Position numbers and translations under genes: made by a program. A DNA stretch of 9,242 bases from RBG-16-66-20 sp035517595 (GTDB lineage: Bacteria > Pseudomonadota > Gammaproteobacteria > Burkholderiales > SG8-39), in NCBI GenBank assembly GCA_035517595.1, contig DATIYN010000163.1:1-9242 (forward strand), read 5' to 3'. A model generated the notes under the pieces. It was given only the letters and a program-made list of their open reading frames with translations, did no database searches and was not told the DNA's origin. Position 1 is the first letter of the stretch, and every line of letters begins with the position of its first letter. Below, in pieces: positions 6,926 through 9,242 of this stretch.

Positions 6926-8401
6926 ATGGAAACGACTCGTCCGTTTCGGCGGCTTCTTTGCTGGGTCGTCGCCCTGGCTGCGGCGGTTTCCCTCGGCAGC
7001 GCCGAAACGCTGGCGCGCGATCCCTCCGCGCGCGCGCCTTCGGACCCCACTGCCGACAAGCAGGGAATCGGCCATCTCGATGAGCCGCGCGCGCGCGAGC
7101 TCGCCGCGGGCCAGGAACGCAGCGCGAAGGTCGTGGGCGCCGAGGAGCGCTGGCAGAGCAGCGGCGTACTCGTGCGCGAAGGCCAGCTTTACCGCATCGA
7201 TGCCAAGGGCGAGTGGCAGGCCGGCGGCTTCTGCAACCGTTCGGGGCCGGACGGCAAGAACGTCCATACCCTGCTTTGCTTTCCCAGCCCGTTGAACATG
7301 CCGATCGTCCGGGGATTCAGCTTCCAGACGCTCATCGCGAAAATCGGCCAGGACGGCGCGCCCTTCGCCGTGGGCGACATGCTCGAGTTCGAGGCACCCC
7401 GCGAGGGAACCTTGTACTTCCGCATGAACGACGGTCCCGGCTGGGCTTGGGACAACACCGGCCAGGTGACCGCGAGCATCAAGCTCGTCCAAGCCGCTGC
7501 AGCAGCCGCGCCAGCATCCGCACCCTCAAGGCAGCCTGCCGCCGCAGAAAGTGCGGCGATGCCGCCGGCCGTTTCAGAGCCTCCGGTAGCGACTGCCCAG
7601 GATTCGAGGGCCCAGTACTGGGCGGTGGTCATCGGCGTGTCCGAATACGCCGACAGCCGGATCCCGTCGCTGCGATACGCGACGGCGGACGCTAAGGCGA
7701 TCTACGACTGGCTGGTGGACCCCAACGGAGGCCGCTACGCCCCGTCCAGGGTGAAGCTGCTGCTCGACCGCGAGGCGACTGCCGCCAACATGAAGGACGC
7801 CCTCTTCAACTGGCTGCGCCAGGCGATCGCGGAGGACGTGATCCTCATCTACTTCGCGGGCCACGGCTCGCCCGATTCGCCCGACAGCGCGCAGAACCTC
7901 TTCCTCCTGCCCAACGACACGCGCTACGACAACGTGGCGGCCACCGGCTTTCCGATGTGGGACATCGAGACCGCGCTCAAGCGCTTCATCAAGGCCAAGC
8001 GCGTCGTCGTCATCGCCGATGCCTGCCATTCCGGAGGCGTCGGCGCCAGCTTCGACATCGCCCGCAGGTCTGCCGGCACGACGCCGTCGAACCCGATCTC
8101 GTCCGGCATCCAGAGCCTCTCCAAGGTCGGCGACGGGATCGCCGTGATCAGCGCCTCCGACGAGCGCCAATTCTCCGCCGAAGGCGAAAAATTCGGCGGC
8201 GGCCACGGCGTCTTCACCTACTTCCTGCTGGAAGGCCTCAAGGGGCAGGCGGACTACAACCGCGACAGCCGCGTGACCCTCGGCGAGCTGATCCCCTACC
8301 TCTCGGAACAAGTCCGGCGCGAAACGCTCAGCAACCAGAGCCCTACGGTCGCGGGCAAATTCGACCCGGCGATCTCGATCGCCCGTCCGCAAGTGCCGTA
8401 G
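6926..8401 (+). CDS. Exported caspase-family peptidase (C14) with LecA-like N-terminal domain
   Basis: 491 residues from the ATG at 6926, chosen because it directly begins a signal peptide (METTRPFRR, hydrophobic 10-25, cleavage near SAETLA); in-frame upstream ATGs at 6827 and 6857 remain possible. Residues about 66-187 form a beta-rich module with GQLYRIDAKGEWQAGG, LIAKIG, then GTLYFRMND and DNTGQVTASIKL. This resembles the PA-IL/LecA-like galactose-binding jelly roll. An Ala/Pro linker (188-225) leads to a caspase domain: YWAVVIGVSEYAD (231-243), catalytic His313 in YFAGHGS and Cys367 in DACHSG. The C-terminus carries an EF-hand-like loop (443-454). The His/Cys dyad is intact, so proteolysis is plausible, probably after Arg/Lys as in metacaspase-like bacterial enzymes. 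It is probably periplasmic or surface-exposed, unlike most caspase-like defence effectors, which are cytoplasmic. Divergent from the CHASE2 cyclase. Confidence 0.9.
   Translation: METTRPFRRLLCWVVALAAAVSLGSAETLARDPSARAPSDPTADKQGIGHLDEPRARELAAGQERSAKVVGAEERWQSSGVLVREGQLYRIDAKGEWQAGGFCNRSGPDGKNVHTLLCFPSPLNMPIVRGFSFQTLIAKIGQDGAPFAVGDMLEFEAPREGTLYFRMNDGPGWAWDNTGQVTASIKLVQAAAAAAPASAPSRQPAAAESAAMPPAVSEPPVATAQDSRAQYWAVVIGVSEYADSRIPSLRYATADAKAIYDWLVDPNGGRYAPSRVKLLLDREATAANMKDALFNWLRQAIAEDVILIYFAGHGSPDSPDSAQNLFLLPNDTRYDNVAATGFPMWDIETALKRFIKAKRVVVIADACHSGGVGASFDIARRSAGTTPSNPISSGIQSLSKVGDGIAVISASDERQFSAEGEKFGGGHGVFTYFLLEGLKGQADYNRDSRVTLGELIPYLSEQVRRETLSNQSPTVAGKFDPAISIARPQVP
8252..8287 (+). other. EF-hand-like calcium-binding loop in the caspase protein
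   Basis: Residues 443-454 read DYNRDSRVTLGE. Positions 1, 3, 5, 9 and 12 of the canonical EF-hand loop are filled by Asp443, Asn445, Asp447, Thr451 and Glu454, with Arg449 offering a backbone ligand at position 7. It is followed by the helix LIPYLSEQV. Only one loop is present, so this is a single EF-hand-like or dockerin-like site, not a paired EF-hand. Confidence 0.6.
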
Positions 8402-8405
8402 CGGG

Positions 8406-9242
8406 CTAGCGGACGAATATGTCTTCGGGCAGGAACGCCGACACAGTGACGTTCGGCACGTCGACCACGTTCGACACGCGCAGGTCCACCGCCACGCTGC
8501 AGATCACGTAAGCCTGCTCGCGCGTCCAGCCTCTCTCTTGCAACAGCTGGATCATCTCGAGCACCGCGTTGCGCGAGGCAAGCGTGATGTCGCAGTTCTC
8601 GTTCCGGCCGTCCGCCGCGATCGGCATGCCCATCGTGGCGATTTCCGGCCCCTGCGTCGCTCCCCGGTGCCAGAAGCGGGGCCAGACGATCTTCTTTTGT
8701 CTCGCCTCGTCCTTGTGGAGCTTAAATTGCACGACGGCAGTCGCGCCCATCTCGATTGCCGTGCCGCAGCACTCCGAATCGCCTTGCGCGTAGTGCCCGT
8801 CGCCCACCGAATACAGCGCGCCCGGCACAGACACCGGCACGAAGAGCTTCGAGCCCCTGGTGAGTTGCTTCACGTCCGCGTTGCCGCAGTTCTCGCGCGG
8901 CGGAATCGTGCGCAGGCCCTCCTTCGCCACCTTCCCGCCCGCCGGCACCGCTGAAGCCTCGGTCGGCGGAAACACCCGCCCGCCCCGCTGCAGCAGCTCT
9001 ATTTCCCTGGCGTTCCACTTCTTGAGCTGCTCGTGCGACGGCGCCACTCCCGCCGTCCCCATGAACGCGCCATTTGGAATGCGAACGCCCGGCAGCTGCG
9101 GCGACGTCGCGTATTCCGGCGTGATGTCCCAGTGCGCGACGAAGTGATAGTCGAACAGGTCCGGCAGGAACCCGCCGCCCGGCGCGAAGCGCGTCCAGCC
9201 GTAGCGCTCCGGCACGATGTCCAGGTACTCGATCTCCAGCAG
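8406..9242 (-). CDS. Acetamidase/formamidase (FmdA/AmdA family), C-terminal part, runs off window
   Basis: The frame is open to the right edge (last visible residues at the edge: LLEIEYLDIVPERYGWTRF), so the gene starts beyond the window. The GTG at 9215-9213 that could serve as a start is internal, because conserved sequence continues upstream of it. 278 residues are visible. Family hallmarks in order are APGGGFLPDLF, then PNGAFMGTAGVAPSHE, PPRENCGNADVKQL, LFVPVSVPGALYSVGDGHYAQGD and CCGTAIEM, with a C-terminal VCSVAVDLRVSNVVDVPNVTVSAFLPEDIF. Members hydrolyse formamide or short aliphatic amides to the acid and ammonia, and some act on other amides. The substrate cannot be fixed here. It is tail-to-tail with the caspase gene with a 4-bp gap and shows no functional link to it. 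Confidence 0.9.
   Translation of the reverse strand: MLEIEYLDIVPERYGWTRFAPGGGFLPDLFDYHFVAHWDITPEYATSPQLPGVRIPNGAFMGTAGVAPSHEQLKKWNAREIELLQRGGRVFPPTEASAVPAGGKVAKEGLRTIPPRENCGNADVKQLTRGSKLFVPVSVPGALYSVGDGHYAQGDSECCGTAIEMGATAVVQFKLHKDEARQKKIVWPRFWHRGATQGPEIATMGMPIAADGRNENCDITLASRNAVLEMIQLLQERGWTREQAYVICSVAVDLRVSNVVDVPNVTVSAFLPEDIFVR

Noticed and set aside
6926..7000. Lipoprotein or Tat signal reading of the caspase N-terminus (Cys12, Arg8-Arg9).
   Set aside because: Cys12 lies at the start of the hydrophobic core, not after it, and the residues after RR do not fit the Tat consensus; an ordinary Sec signal fits better.
4474..7059. An 861-codon open frame on the minus strand across the cyclase and part of the FecR-like and caspase genes.
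   Set aside because: It overlaps the cyclase in another frame, is Arg/Ala/Gly-rich without motifs, and reflects high GC; the cyclase frame has all catalytic residues.

Overview
This is a GC-rich window with strong G/C bias at third codon positions. The gene content suggests a proteobacterium, most likely a betaproteobacterium of the Burkholderiales type: a DUF4124 secreted protein, a class V serine-glyoxylate-type aminotransferase, a CHASE2 adenylate cyclase and an FmdA/AmdA amidase. No rRNA, tRNA, CRISPR array, transposase or phage gene was seen. The taxonomic call is an inference.

Layout, left to right: the last 23 codons of an unidentified + strand gene (3-74); a small secreted DUF4124 protein (135-626, +); an unrecognised multi-pass membrane protein (631-1662, -); a 220-bp divergent promoter region; an alpha/beta-hydrolase esterase (1883-2977, +); a class V PLP aminotransferase (2978-4201, -); a FecR-like periplasmic protein (4281-4928, -); a CHASE2-class III adenylate cyclase (4953-6821, -); a 104-bp divergent control region; an exported caspase-fold protein with an N-terminal LecA-like beta-sandwich and a C-terminal EF-hand-like loop (6926-8401, +); and the C-terminal 278 residues of an acetamidase/formamidase (8406 to beyond 9242, -). 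Every gene-free gap is shorter than 300 bp.

The most interesting part is 4281-8401. A membrane-anchored cyclase with an extracytoplasmic CHASE2 sensor sits in a two-gene operon with a periplasmic FecR-like protein. Divergent from them, across 104 bp, is a secreted caspase-family protein. All three products have parts outside the cytoplasm, so a reasonable but unproven model is an envelope-sensing module: FecR-like partner and CHASE2 ectodomain set cAMP production, with the caspase-like enzyme acting in the same compartment. The other genes look like independent metabolic or housekeeping units. The three convergent gene pairs are separated by only 4, 0 and 4 bp, so there is no room for conventional terminators between them.
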